Shown: piece by piece, positions 12,762-25,270 of the stretch
Position numbering within the stretch: position 1 is the first letter of the stretch
How the letters are laid out: each line of letters starts with the position of its first letter
Origin: Pogostemon cablin
Taxonomy: Eukaryota; Streptophyta; Magnoliopsida; Lamiales; Lamiaceae
Length of the DNA stretch: 64,000 bases
Assembly: GCA_023678885.1 (NCBI GenBank)
Contig: CM042979.1
Coordinates: 25,348,981 to 25,412,980 of the forward strand
Reading direction: 5' to 3'
The notes under the pieces: model-generated
Told to the model about the DNA's origin: nothing
Databases searched by the model: none
Seen by the model: the letters and a program-made list of their open reading frames with translations, nothing else
Program-made: the position numbers and the translations under genes

Positions 12762-14518
12762 TGGTTTTAATTTTGGTTAAATTGATTTAGAGCAAGTGTA
12801 CTCTATCGTGTGTAGCACGTAAGCGACCAAGTACAAAATTTATATAATATCGAACCCAAAGGCGAAAGTGGATACCATGTTTGAGAAGTGTTTCACTCTA
12901 GAAGGACTAATCAAATAAGGAATCGGGGTTGATTTATACTACAAACTAACAACTAGGAAAGCAATTAAAGATATAACATGTATAAATGAGATGGATGATG
13001 GGCGAAGATGAACAATCTAAGAAGTATATAAGGCAAGCAACATTCATGGTAAGGTATATATAGACTCACACACACACGCATTGATGGTTTTCATGTTATG
13101 ATATTAAGGGCAATCACATTTGTACCCCTAACTCCTATGGCTAAAGTGAATAGATTCTCAACTCTTTTACAAGTTTAAATTTCCTAGGATTGTTTCTTAC
13201 TCTCAATTCCCATGAAGGTACTATGATCATAAGTTGAGTTCCTCTCACTAGTTCATCACTAATGTCCTATCATGAGGTTCTAAGCACTTGAAGGGTATGA
13301 TTTACCTCTTCTCATACTAACTAAGTCATCTCATGCAATCAATGATTCAATTAAACCACTATACATAATATTGGAATGGTCATCTAACACTATGAATAGA
13401 GAATTTAACCATACAAATCATACATAAAATGAGAATAATCATTCATGATAGAAATTATTCATAATAATAATTCATTAAACATGTGGTGTGCAAAATCTAC
13501 ATAATACCTAACCAATCATATTGCTAGCCTCACATGAGGAATAGCCACTACATATCATGATTAAATCAATACAATCTATGGCATGTTTCAATTGAGTCAA
13601 ATAATGAAGAAAATAACAAAATAAAGGTAAGTTGACTCCCCTTTGATGGTAAACTTCTTCCTCCTTGATCATGCTAAAATCTTCAACCAATGATGAATTC
13701 CTTTTCTTAGATTGGTGGATGGATTAATGGATGGATTTGAGGAGATCAAGTAGATTGGACGGATGAAGTGAAAGGTGGAAGAGATGGAGATGAATGTGTG
13801 TGATTTAGGTGTCTAGTGTGTGTGGAAACTGATCCAAAAATGATTCCTCTTATAATTTGTGGTTAAAACATGTATTTATACCCCATGGAAGCTTCTAGAA
13901 CACGTGAAAATCACAAAACTGACTTTTGCAGAACACGGGTCATGTGCAGAACACGGCCATGGGGGTGGGCGAGGTGTTTCGGATGATAGTACATGGCCAT
14001 CTCTAATAGGGGCGTGCTCGAAACATTGGTCGTGTAGGTGCAGGGCATGCAGTGCAGTCTCACCATTTCGCGCATAACTTTCACATCTGATCTCAGATTC
14101 AAGTGATTCTTGTGCTCACTCGACCCTCTCTTCCGTATCTTTCCAACCATATATCACATGTCCAGTTTTGATCTGTACAAGAATACAGAAATATTACACA
14201 AGTTGGACGTGTATTTTTCAGCTTTTCTTTGGCTCGTTCTTCTCCGTTTCAACTCTGAATTGAGCTCCGTTTTTTCCCACAACTTCTTTATCGTGTCTAA
14301 AATCCATTTTTACCTGAAAATCACACAAATTAAACCAAAGTACTAATTCTCTAAATATTTACAGTTATTGCACAATCATGAAAATCACACATTTATCATT
14401 TCAAAGCGCACATCTCCATATCTTCATATAACACTACCAAATAATATACAAAATGAATAAAAACACACAAAAACACACAATAATGACACTAAAATCTAGG
14501 TGAAAATGACACCGATCA
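12762..14518 (-). repeat. 5' LTR of gypsy element H
   Basis: A 1757-bp LTR running from TGATCGG (minus strand, at 14,518) to CCA at 12,762. The minus strand has a TATA box, TATAAATA, at 13,880-13,873. Just upstream (13,930-14,010) the words acacgggtcatg and acacggccatg repeat. The interior shares the phrase tatcgaacccaaaggc with the LTR of G, so the two are distant relatives. Confidence 0.7.
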
Positions 14519-14605
14519 CGTACCGATGTTTGTCTATTTATAGGGTATTCTAGAGAAATGAAAGGTGGTTTGTTTTATAGTCCAAAAGATCAAACGGTGA
14601 TCGTG

Positions 14606-14610
14606 AGCAC
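14606..14610. repeat. Target-site duplication of solo LTR F, left copy
   Basis: The bases agcac precede F and recur at 16,553-16,557. Confidence 0.9.
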
Positions 14611-16552
14611 TGATGAGCCGTCGTCATGCTCTCAAAATATTTTATAATTCCGACTTACTAAAATACTTAGTATAATGGTAAGTAGGGTCATTTCCCAAGA
14701 GAGTAAAATGAATTTTAATTAAACTAAAGTGTTGTAAGTAATAAAATAAATAGGGGGGGTTTGTTGAAGTGACAATAACAAAATAACAAAAGTAATAAAT
14801 TGATTTAAAAATTAATTAACAAAAATTGAAAGAAGCTTAGATAATAACAAAAGGTAAAAGCCTAGTTTAGGATATTGATCCCCTCCCGTTTAATAATTTA
14901 ATTAATTACCAGAATTAAATATCTAGTCTAATGTACAAACTCAAATCCCTAGGAAGACGGTACGACCAATCAACCCGAATGTTCTTACGTTCATCAACTA
15001 GGGTACGACCACTAGATTGAACTATCTACAAGTGACCCTATGGATTCGAACTCATAGATGTATGAAAACTCTAAACATAGAATTACTAGGCTATGAAAAC
15101 CGGCTAGGAATCATACAACCTAGATCCCATTACACCTAGAGGGAACAACCTCTATTTGTTACTTAACCCAATCCTTACAACAATTACGGATTGTAGATCA
15201 TAGAATAACGTTCGGTTGTAAAATAATCAAATAGGTGATCAAGCTAAATTAATTATCAAACAATCATTAAGAACATCAAAGCATGTAATAGAATAAACTT
15301 GAACAAAAGATTCAATATAAAACCCTTAATAATTCATAAAACTATCAACGGGAGGTTCACAAAATCCTAAACTAGAGAAAAGAAACTAGCCACACATGTT
15401 CATAATGAAAACGAAATTAAAAATAGCAAAACCGTAGATTATTGGGTGATGATCTTCACTCCGTTTGCAGCTCGATCATGCTTGATTCTTGCTGGATTTG
15501 TGCTCACTTTGCAGCTGCTGTTGCTGCAAGTGTAGCAAGATGCACTTGCATATCACTCCTCCTCTCTTTCTTGTGTGTGTTGTGTGTTTTGTGGTGTGGA
15601 TTAATGGTGTCTTATGGTGTGTTGATGGGTATTTATAGGTGTGGAAAGGGGAACACAGCTGCCATGCCTCCATTTCTCCTCCATGGCTGCCCATGTTGCT
15701 CTCCATGCCTCCACTTTGCTTGCTTCATGGCTGCCCATGCTTCTCTCCATGCCTCCACTTTGCTTGCTTCATGGCTGCCCATGCTTCTCTCCATGCCTCC
15801 ACTTTGCTTGCTTCATGGCTGCCCATGCTTCTCTCCATCATGTTTGCAGCTCACTTGCCATCCATTTCCAGCTCATGTGTTGCATGTAAGTTGTATTATC
15901 TTGACTTTAGCCCATGTGCACTACTTTGCAGCTTGCATATGCATGGCTGATCGAATCCATGTGTTGAGGTCGAAGTGATGTTTCTTCATGTCGAATGGAC
16001 TTGCACCTCCTCATCATTTCGTGTATAACTTCCACATCCGAGTTCCGAATCGAGTAATTCTTAAACTCACGCGATCCTCTCTTCCTTGAATTTCTACCAA
16101 TATAAAGAACTCCCAAAAATTCCAAGATTTGATAGTGCAACAAGCCATAGAAAGTAACACAACAGTTCTGTTCGGCACAGCTCGCGCGACGTTACCATTT
16201 TGCTCATAACTTCCTCGTTTGGAACTCGATTGTAGTGTTCTTTATGCCAAAACGATCCTCTTTTCAGTGGCTTTTCAACCATATATCACACCACCAGTTT
16301 TGATCTCCATAACGACACAGAAAATTTTCAAAAGTTGGACGTCCGTTTTTCATTCATCCTTACACAAATTGCACCTTTTTGTCCAATCTTGCATTTTTAT
16401 CCTTTTTCCACCTAAAACACAATAAAACACCTTAAATGCACCTTTTTCTCACATATATAAAATATAAGGCATTTGTGCTAATATATTACAACAATATCAA
16501 TCAAATAGGTGTTTAATTGGACATTAAAACACACTAATTTTCACTCTCATCA
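14611..16552 (-). repeat. Solo LTR F of a gypsy element
   Basis: A 1942-bp sequence with ends tgatga and tcatca, flanked by agcac on both sides. No internal retrotransposon domain lies within it, so it is a solo LTR left by recombination between the two LTRs of a former insertion. A minus-strand TATA box (TATAAATA, 15,637-15,630) gives its orientation. Just upstream of that box is a 44-bp minisatellite. Confidence 0.9.
15690..15838 (-). repeat. 44-bp minisatellite in U3 of solo LTR F
   Basis: The word gcctccactttgcttgcttc recurs at 15,707, 15,751 and 15,795, a period of exactly 44 bp, with about 3.4 near-identical copies. It begins some 50 bp upstream of the LTR TATA box. Because 44 is not a multiple of three, all plus frames stay open and give spurious repeat proteins. 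Confidence 0.95.
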
Positions 16553-16557
16553 AGCAC
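16553..16557. repeat. Target-site duplication of solo LTR F, right copy
   Basis: The bases agcac match 14,606-14,610, and copia D resumes here. Confidence 0.9.
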
Positions 16558-18118
16558 GAACGCCAGATTTTTAGAAGAGGATTATACAATTGACCACAAA
16601 CCCATGAGTAAAAATGTTCTAGAAGAAGTAAGAGGTAAAACACCAAATATAATACCAACTGTACAGGAAGATATACCACAAGACACTGCACCATATATCA
16701 CACCTGATACACAATTGTCTGTGGTGCCTCGTCGTAGTTGTGAGACAACCGGATAGATTCATGGGATTGGGAGAGTTGTAAGACTTGGTCCCTGGTAAAC
16801 ATGAAATCGATCCATGGAATTACGACGAAGCACTGCATGATAAAGATGCTCAATCTTGGTAAAAATTAATGAAATCTGAAATAGAATCTATGTATTCTAA
16901 TCAAGTCTGGGAGCTTGTAGAACTGCCCAATGGTGTGAAAGCCATTGGATGCAAGTGGGTCTACAAAGAAAAAGAGGATCTGAGGGTAAGGTGGAAACCT
17001 TTGAGGCAAGGCTTGTTGCTAAAGGATATACTCAGAAAGAAGGAATTGATTATGAGGAACCTTCTCGCCTGTGGCCATGCTTAAGTCAATCCGGAATCTT
17101 TTACCTATTGCTGCTCATATGAGGTATGGCAGATGGATGTCAAGACAGCTTTCCTGAATGGAAGACTTGAGGAAAATATCCACATGAAGCAACCAGAGGG
17201 ATTCATTGCAAAGGGCGAAGAGCATCTTGTGTGTAAGCTTAATAGGTCCGTTTATGGATTGAAATAAGCTTCTAGATCATGGAACATCTATTTTGATGAA
17301 GTAATCCAACTATATGGATTTATTCAATGTCCGGATGAATAATGTGTGTACAAGAAGTGTGATAGAAATGTAGTGGTATCTCTTGTACTTTACGTGGATG
17401 ATATCCTGCTCATTAGAAACAATGTGAATGTATTGTCGGACGTAAGGGTATGGCTATCCAAGCAGTTTGAGATGAAGGACTTAGGAGAAGCCGGACACAT
17501 TCTAGGGATCAAATTAATAAGGATCGCAAGAAAAGAATGTTGTGCTTGTCCCAATCTTCATACATTGATACAATCCTAGCTCATTTTAGCATGCAAGATT
17601 CCAAGAAAGGTTTTCTACCTTTCAGACATGAAATACCTCTATCTAAGGAAATGTGTCCAAAGACACAAAAGGAAATAGAGTATATGAAGGTGGTTTCTTA
17701 TGCTTCGACAGTAGGAAGCCTCATGTATGCAATATTATGTACGAGGCCGGATATCTGTTATGCCATAGGCATGGTCAGTAGGTATCAAAGTAACCCTGGA
17801 CAAGGGCATTGGACTATGCTAAAGCATATTTTGAAGTACCTGCGAAGGACTAGGGTTATATGCTGATTTACCGGGCAGAACCTTGTTGCCTTTGGGTTAT
17901 ACTGATTGGGACTTTCAGTCAGATAAGGATGCTAGTAAATCCACCTCTGATTATGTGTTTACTCTTGGAAGAGGAGCCATAATATGGAGAAGTGTAAAGT
18001 AGAAATACATTGCGTACTCTACCATAGAAGCTGAATATGTAGCAATCTCTAAGTCAGCTAAGGAAGCGGTATGGCTCAGTAGATATGGCAGCGTAGTCCC
18101 TTAATCTAAGTGGGAGAT
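16558..18118 (+). pseudogene. Copia D reverse transcriptase and RNase H remnant
   Basis: The best preserved copia RT in the window. Frame 16,869-17,084 begins with SNQVWELVELPNGVKAIGCK, the RT start. Frame 17,346-17,579 contains an intact active-site YVDD in LYVDDILLI, then the FEMKDLGEAGHILGIK segment. Frame 17,537-17,866 carries the CTRPDICYAIGMVSRYQSNP segment, and RNase H remains reach about 18,080. At least three frameshifts or stops separate these pieces, so no functional enzyme can be made. A polypurine tract, gtgggagat, precedes the LTR. Confidence 0.85.
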
Positions 18119-19304
18119 TTTTAGATTGTATTATAAAAGCCTAACGTTTATATGAACGATGTTTTAACAATTTATTTGAAATGAGAATCATATGATCAAA
18201 CATTTTGCATATTATAATTTATTTACATATTATTATGAAAGTCCACTTACTTTATACTGTAGATAATATGGTGTGTGTCGTCACATGAAAGATCGTATTA
18301 TCAGTTTCTTTATAAAGTAAAACAGATTTTCACAATCGAGATAGAAGGAGACAATCTATCGGGATGGTTGTAGTGTGATTTGGTATTAGTTTATCTTGAC
18401 TATAAAATCACATTAGTATGCTTTGTGTGTATAGAGCAGGACCTCTTGAGATCGTTCAACTTATACTAACTACATAGGAGAACTTGATCTCAGTTATTAT
18501 GGATGTTCGTGCTCTTAATCCCTATACAATAACCTCAACAAGTAAGCCAGTATATATCTCTTTGATTCATCAATGGGTGAGATTTATATATTAAATCAAC
18601 AAACTCGGTGAGTTGAGAAATAGTGTTGTCTTAATGGTGTGTTGTTGATTGTATAAGGAATATGTGTCCTATTAAATAGGTTGATGATGTCCCCTTGAGG
18701 AGTTCATAAGGATTATCATGTAAACCCTGCAGGTGGATTTATTCCAGTATGATAACAAGGTTGAGTGGTACTACTCTCGCATGATATATTACTTAATGGA
18801 GTTGTCAGTAACTTAATTAATTAATGGGCATTGTATATCTTAAACAAGGGGAGACTATCGGGCTCATAATAAGAAGGAGCCAATAATGTAATTTTGGATT
18901 AGAGTGGCAGTGCAATAATAGTATTTTAGTAGACTATATTATAAGTTTTGGGCTAAACTTGGATATACTTAAGTCCAATGGAGGCCCGACTTTAATTTCT
19001 CCTCCTTGTCCCTACTGTAGTCCATAAATAAGTCATCTCAGCTTCCTGGAACCCTAATCTATCGCCTAAAAATATGAAGAAAGAAGGGACAAAGCAGATT
19101 GAGAGGATCTTGAAGATCGTCACCCACACGACGTCAAGATTGGACTTGGGGACACAACAGAAGATCAAGAGGTTGTTTTCTGCAGCTATTCTTCTTCAAC
19201 ATACCCTGGTGAAAGGTAATGTAAATTAATATTCTTACTTCCACTGATATAGATTTGCATGGAACCCTAACGGTTCCCGTTAATCAAACGATCAAATGCC
19301 AATA
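18119..19304 (+). repeat. 3' LTR of copia D
   Basis: The LTR start is mutated (ttttagattg where sister elements read tgttggattg). It ends ...atgccaata. Length is 1186 bp, closely related to the LTRs of C and B, including a shared taccctggtgaaaggtaat word near the end. Confidence 0.8.
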
Positions 19305-19325
19305 AACCAACCTGAGTTACGGATC

Positions 19326-20556
19326 AGCAAATCAAGCTAAGGGCATTCCCCTTCACGTTGAAAGACTTGGTGAATGATTGGTTGTATTATCTCCCTTTCA
19401 GATCAATACTGCTGAAATGGAGAAGCTTTTCCTCCAAACATATTTTACAGTTGCTAGAGTAGTTGCCTTACCCAATGAGATATCTGGAGCTTGCCAAATG
19501 GAAAGGGAGAGTTTACATGAATATTGTGAGAGGTTGCCTCATATAAGTGTTCCCTCAACACCAAATCAGTGAGCAATTATTGTTGTAATATTTCTATGAG
19601 GGTTTGTCGATTATGGATCGAAAAATACTAGATGCTGCTAGAGAATGAACATTTATGATGAAAACCCTAACTAATGCTAGAAGTTTGATTGCTAGCATGG
19701 CTGCCAACACTTAACAATTTGACACTTGTGACCCATCGATTAGAGAAGTGAAAGAGGTGTATAATTCTAGGATGAAAGACACTTTGAATAAAATAACAGT
19801 TGCATCCATCAACTTGCAAGTGGAAAAGGGGCGAGTATTCAATCTTGTCAAAAAATGTTATCTTATGATTATTCTACTCTTGATTAATCACAGGGCTATA
19901 CCTGTTGATGAGCAAGCAAATGCCATAGGACGACCTTATGACCCCTCTTCACAAACTTACAATTCGGGTTGGAGGGATAGTCTTAATTTTATGTATGTCA
20001 GTGGTCGCGGAGAGAATATGAGGCAACATCAATTTCAAGAGATGAAAATATTGCATAGGCAACAAGCTTTGCCCAAAAAAAATTGGAAAAATTGTGAATC
20101 AAGTTTCGGGAGTCCAATTAAGGATCTTGTGAGAACAATGGATTCTCACAATATGAAATTCCAAGAGATGACATACTCATCTACTGAGAACTTGAAGAAG
20201 ATGACACAATCAACACAATTTTCACTCCTGAACTTAGAAAATTAAATGATTCTATTGGCTACAGTCGTGGGGAAATTGCAAGCTCAAAATATTAAAAAGC
20301 TTCCGTTGCACACAGATGTTAGTCTAAAGAATGTCAGTTCCACCACCTTATGTAGTGGGAAGGAATTAGAGGATGTTGTAAGGTTTAAAAATATTGAGGA
20401 AAATGGAGAAAATGCTTCTGGAGATGAAGGGACGAAAGTTGTTGAACCTGCTGATGCTGCTACAGGTGAAGAAAGTGATCATATTAAACTTGTTGTTGCT
20501 GAAAATTCTGATCTAGAAAAATGTAACACTGACACTAAACCCATTAATGTCACACC
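19326..20556 (+). pseudogene. Gypsy E gag remnant
   Basis: The first part reads LRAFPFTLKDLVNDWLYYLP, the start of the retrotransposon gag domain. After a frameshift comes EKLFLQTYFTVARVVALPNE with CQMERESLHEYCERL (19,405-19,540), typical of this domain. A C-terminal part (19,748-20,245) contains NAIGRPYDPSSQTYNSGWRD, the usual gag tail. The next frame, 20,246-20,556, includes SGKELEDV, the gag-pol spacer. Several stops break it. Copia C then interrupts the sequence at 20,557. Confidence 0.8.
20552..20556. repeat. Target-site duplication of copia C, left copy
   Basis: acacc here against actcc at 28,829-28,833, one mismatch. Confidence 0.7.
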
Positions 20557-21914
20557 TGTTGGCATTTAGGATCTTTTGGTTAACGTAAATCGTTAGGGTT
20601 CCATGCAATTCTATCACAGCGGAAGCATAAACATAGAAGTGATTACCTTTCACCAGGGTATGTTGAAGGAGAAGGATTCTCACCGGCAACCTATGCAGTG
20701 TCACCATTTTGGCCATAACTCCCTTGTCTGATCACCGATTGGAATGATCTATACGCCAAAACGATCCTCTCTTCTGTGGTTTTCCAACAGTATATCATAC
20801 GTCTAGTTTGGACTTCTACATGATTTTATAAAAATCGTGGAATTTGATGGCTAGAAACAACAAATGATCTTCTGGTCTTCTGTTGTATTCCTATGCCATG
20901 TCTTGACGTTGGTGTGGGCAACGATCTACAAGATGATCTCAGTCTACAACCCTAATCTGCCTTTCACGTGTGTTATGCGTGTGATCCAGATTCCAGATTG
21001 ATGAGATTGGCTATTATATAGGCTACAACAGGGACCAGGAGGAGAAATTAGGGTTTGGGCTTCCCATTGGGCTTAAGCATTTAAGTTTAGCCCAAAACTT
21101 ATACTTAAATCCAATAATAATAAATCATTCCACTAAAGAAATATTATTGCACTGCCACCCTAATCTCAAATTACATTTATGGGATCCTTCTTATTATGAG
21201 CCCGTTAGTCTCTCTGTGTTTAAGATTCAATGCCCATTAATTAATTAAGTTACTGACAACTCTATTAATTAATATATGTACCAAGAGTAGTACCACTCAA
21301 CCTTATTATCATACCAGAATAATCCACCTGCAGGGTTTTGCATGATACTCATTATGAGCTCTTCAAGGGGATATCATCAACTAATTCCGTTAGGACACGG
21401 ATTCCTTCTACAATCAATAGCACCATCTCCCAACTCGCCGAGCATATTGATTTAACTATTAAATCTCACCCATTGATGAATTAGAGAAATAAATACTGGC
21501 TTACGTGTTGAGGTTATTATATAGGGATTAAGAGTACGATCATCCATAATAACAGAGATCAAGTTCTATTATATAGTCAGTATAAACCGAACGATCTCAA
21601 CGGCGGTCCTATTCAATACACACCAAGTGTACTAGTGCAATTTTATAGTCAAGACAGACCAATGCCAAATCACACTACAACCATACCGATAAATAGTCCC
21701 CGTCTATCTCAGTTGTGAATATCTGTTTATACTTTATAAGGAGTCGATAATATGATCTTTCATGTGACGCCGCACACCACATTATCTACAGTATAAAGTA
21801 AATGGACTTTTGCAACAACATTATTGCGAAATGTTTGATCACATGATTCTCATTTCAAATATTATCAAAACATTATTTATACAAAAAGCTAAACTTTTAG
21901 TATATCATTCAACA
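20557..21914 (-). repeat. Element C LTR, left (3') copy
   Basis: 1358 bp, with plus-strand ends tgttggcatt and tcattcaaca. It is related to the D and B LTRs. On the minus strand a weak TATA-like stretch lies near 21,020. Confidence 0.9.
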
Positions 21915-24900
21915 ACTTTCCACTTATACTAAAAGAATATGCTGCCATATTTGTTGCCATACATCTGATTCCCTCTTCCACTACTTGACCATTAAAAGCT
22001 CTCGCCTTAAAGTCCTTGTAAAAGAATTTACTAGGTTATCATCAGATGCAATCTAGATTACAACAACCTTCCCCTCATTATACGATTTCTCATATTAGGT
22101 TGTACTAGCACTCAATGTGTTTAATTTCCTTATGGACTCGTGATTCCTTCAAGTTTGCAACAGCACCGTGATTATCATAATAAATTGTGATAACCTTGGG
22201 CAACCTCAGAATCACATCTAAGTCCATTACGAAGTTTCTAGAACCATACAGATACTTTGGTTGCCACAAGGCTCCAATATTATCATTTTCACATGGTGGA
22301 GTCCGAAATATTTTTCTATATAACACTCCTCCATATTATGGATCTATTTCTATTAAACACATAACCTTTGAGGTGGATTTACTGCCGTCCTTGTGATTCG
22401 AAAATTCGAATCTAAATAAACATCAAGAAGTAATGAATTATTCCGGTAAACTTACATATAATTTTCAGTCCTCTTCAGGTACTTCAAATATGTCTTACCA
22501 TAATTCAATATTCTTATTCCGGGTTACCTTGATACCCACTGACTATGCCATTGGCAATACAGATATCCAATCTTGTACATAGCATTCCATAGATTAAGCT
22601 TCCTTATTGCTGAAGCATAGCGAACCGCCCTTATCTATTTTATCTTCTATTGTGTCTTAAGACACAAATCCTCCAATAAAGTCACATGCTAAAAAGAGTG
22701 AGGATTGTATCAATTTATGAAGCTTGAGATAAGCACAACATCCAATCTTGTGATCTTTATTACCATGATCGCAAGGATATATTTTGCTTCTCTTAAGTCC
22801 TTCATTTCATACTATTTTATTAACCATACCCATATGCCCGACAATACTCTTTCATTGACTCCAATGATTAAGATACCAACTACGTATATACAAGAAATAC
22901 CACCATATTTCCGTCACTCCTTTCAATACACAAGATCCATCCGAGCATTAGTTAAATCTATATGATTGGATTTCCTTATCATAACGGATGTTCCATGATC
23001 TTGAAGATTGCTTTAGTCCATCGATGGACACTTTTAAGCTTTCATTCAAAATGCTCTTAGTTTTATGCAATGAATCACTCTGGTTGCTTCATCGTAGAGC
23101 CACTTACATCCCAATGGCTTTTACACCATTTGATGGTTCTACAAGCTCCCAGAGATAATTTTGAATCCATAAATTTTATTTTAAAATTTATTGCAACTTA
23201 CTAAGATTCCGCATTTTGATCTTGTAGTGCTTCGTCGTATCCATAAGCTGATTTCATGTTTACTAGGGACCAAGTCTTACGACTCTCCCAAAAACATATA
23301 TCTTTCAGACCCTCCCACTACGACAAGGCACTACATGCAATTGTATATCAGAGTGACGCGCGATGCAGTTTACTTGTGGAATATCCTCTTGTACAATTGT
23401 ATAAAAATTTGTGTTTCCCTTCTCACATATTTTTAGAACATTTTATATATAGTTTTGTAATTTATTACATAGTCCCTTTCCAAAATCTAGTGTTCGTGTT
23501 AACAATCACCTTCTGATCTTTTGGACTATTTAAATAAACCAACCTTCATTTTTCTAGGATATCCCACAAACATCAATTCGACATGTTGTTTCTAGGGCTT
23601 ATCCATAAAATAAATTTAGTAATTTCAGATAATTCATCACCTATCTAACCATTACCATAAGAGTCTTATTCCTTCTTTCTGCCACACCATTCAATTGGGG
23701 TTTGCCCGGTGAGGTCAACTTAAGATTCATTGTCATCCTCTGATTAACAGCTCCTAAACTATCTTAAGAGGTGCTCGCCACTGCGATGAGATCATAATGA
23801 CTCGATATATTTTCCATGATGCCTCACCGCATCAGCCATGCACTTCTTGAATTAATCATAGCACTCAGGCTTGCAGTGCATCAAATAAATATATCTAGTT
23901 TCTAGAATAATCGTCAAATAAAATAATGAACATTCATAACCACCTCTCGACAGGATAATCTTAGGATCGCTTAAATCAGAACGAACCATTTCCAACATAT
24001 CTTTTCATGGCTCTATACCCCTTTGCCTTGAAAAGGCAATTAATCATTTTTACTTCCAAGTAAGACTCACAAGTTCTATAGTTTCCACTTCCAATAAACC
24101 TAACGGTCCATCGGCTATCAACTTTTGAATCGTGCTTAAGTAAAATGATCTAGTCATAGATGCCAAAAGTATGTTTAGTTCATCTCCGAAGGTTTCTTTC
24201 TCTTATAAGGATTAGAAGACGCATTATTAATTACTATTCGTTGCACCATGGGATAAACATGATTTAAAAGTTTATAAATTGTCCACCAACGTACAAGAAC
24301 AGATTATAAGTCCATCCTTCATTATAATGATCATGTCATTTAAATAAAATAGAGTGTCCATCCGTAAATGCATAGAAACTAAAATGAAATTCTTTCTATA
24401 TAACGTACGTAAAGATAATTTCTCTTAATCAAATGTTTATTCCTATCAAAAGATAAATAAACAACTCCCACGACAACAACCACTACTCTTGTAGTTTTAC
24501 CTATGTACTTAGTGATCTCATCATCACTATGTATAAAACATTTAATGATTCCGGTATTTACACACAATGTGTCAGTAAACGCCATCATTAATCATGTTTC
24601 AACAACTAGTGAATAAAATACTATCCTTGTTCACCTCTCGATGAAATTGGTTTTCCTTTGCCATACGTTTTGTCAGAAGTTTCCCACCATATACAACCTC
24701 TTGTAATTCAAGTGAAAATTTCTTAAAACGTTGGGGCAAATTATGGGGAATAAATTGAGCTAGGTTTCCCCTTCAATTTTTATTCCAAGTATTTCCAATT
24801 CATTCATCAAGTTAACCATAACCTCTTGCCTTTCTTACTCAAGTATCCGAAGAATCGCATGAGATCATCATATTTATATAAACCTCTCACCTCTTCACCA

Positions 24901-25270
24901 AAGACTTAAACAGACATCAGAAGGCATCCTTAGTGAGAACACATTTTAATTTTCCTAAGCAGTAAGAATTAAAATCAAGATTCTTTCTAATCATTTATTT
25001 AGGACAAGTAAATATTATTTCTTTCAGTTAACAATAAGTGAAATAAACTATTTGAAAATTCAGAGAATCAAGTAAATAAATACAACGATCAAACACTTTG
25101 AATTTAAATTTTATATTGATTCCCTCAATAAACAATATAAAATAAATTCACCGATACCTCAAGCACCGTGAATTTGCATGCCACGTTAGTGTGGACGTAT
25201 ACAAACCCGAACATTCGAAAGAGAATATTTTACCCATTAATTTCATACGTCATAATTAATCTTATGACTC
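21915..25270 (-). pseudogene. Copia C pol and gag remnants
   Basis: Leftward order matches copia. Gag-like sequence lies at about 25,270-24,660. The protease tail is at 24,588-24,379 (GKTTRVVVVVVGVVYLS). Integrase remains are near 24,200-23,500 and RT near 23,130-22,560. RNase H at 22,326-22,105 includes NHGAVANLKESRVHKEIKHI. In that RNase H the YDN strand before GAV is kept, unlike in A. Stops and indels break every domain. Confidence 0.7.

Larger units (their letters stand above)
12008..14518 (-). mobile_element. Athila-like Ty3/gypsy element H, 5' end only
   Basis: On the minus strand: a 5' LTR (14,518-12,762), a degenerate tRNA-Asp primer site (12,755-12,739), then a gag-like stretch that breaks off at 12,008 against the LTR of B. 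The bases cgtac follow its right end, after which copia D begins, so H inserted in D. The rest of H would lie left of the window if B inserted into H; alternatively a deletion removed it. Confidence 0.7.
14519..19304 (+). mobile_element. Ty1/copia element D, 3' portion with solo LTR F inside
   Basis: Plus-strand copia sequence starts at the right edge of H, is interrupted by solo LTR F (14,611-16,552), and runs through RT and RNase H to a 3' LTR ending at 19,304. The join across F is clean when one agcac copy is removed. It continues the copia sequence also seen in B at about 590-700. Gypsy gag follows at once, so D probably inserted into gypsy E. Confidence 0.85.

Noticed and set aside
15442..15978. 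178-codon open frame with repeated Cys/His-rich words, plus two overlapping frames
   Set aside because: It is read from the 44-bp minisatellite inside solo LTR F; all three plus frames are open for the same reason.
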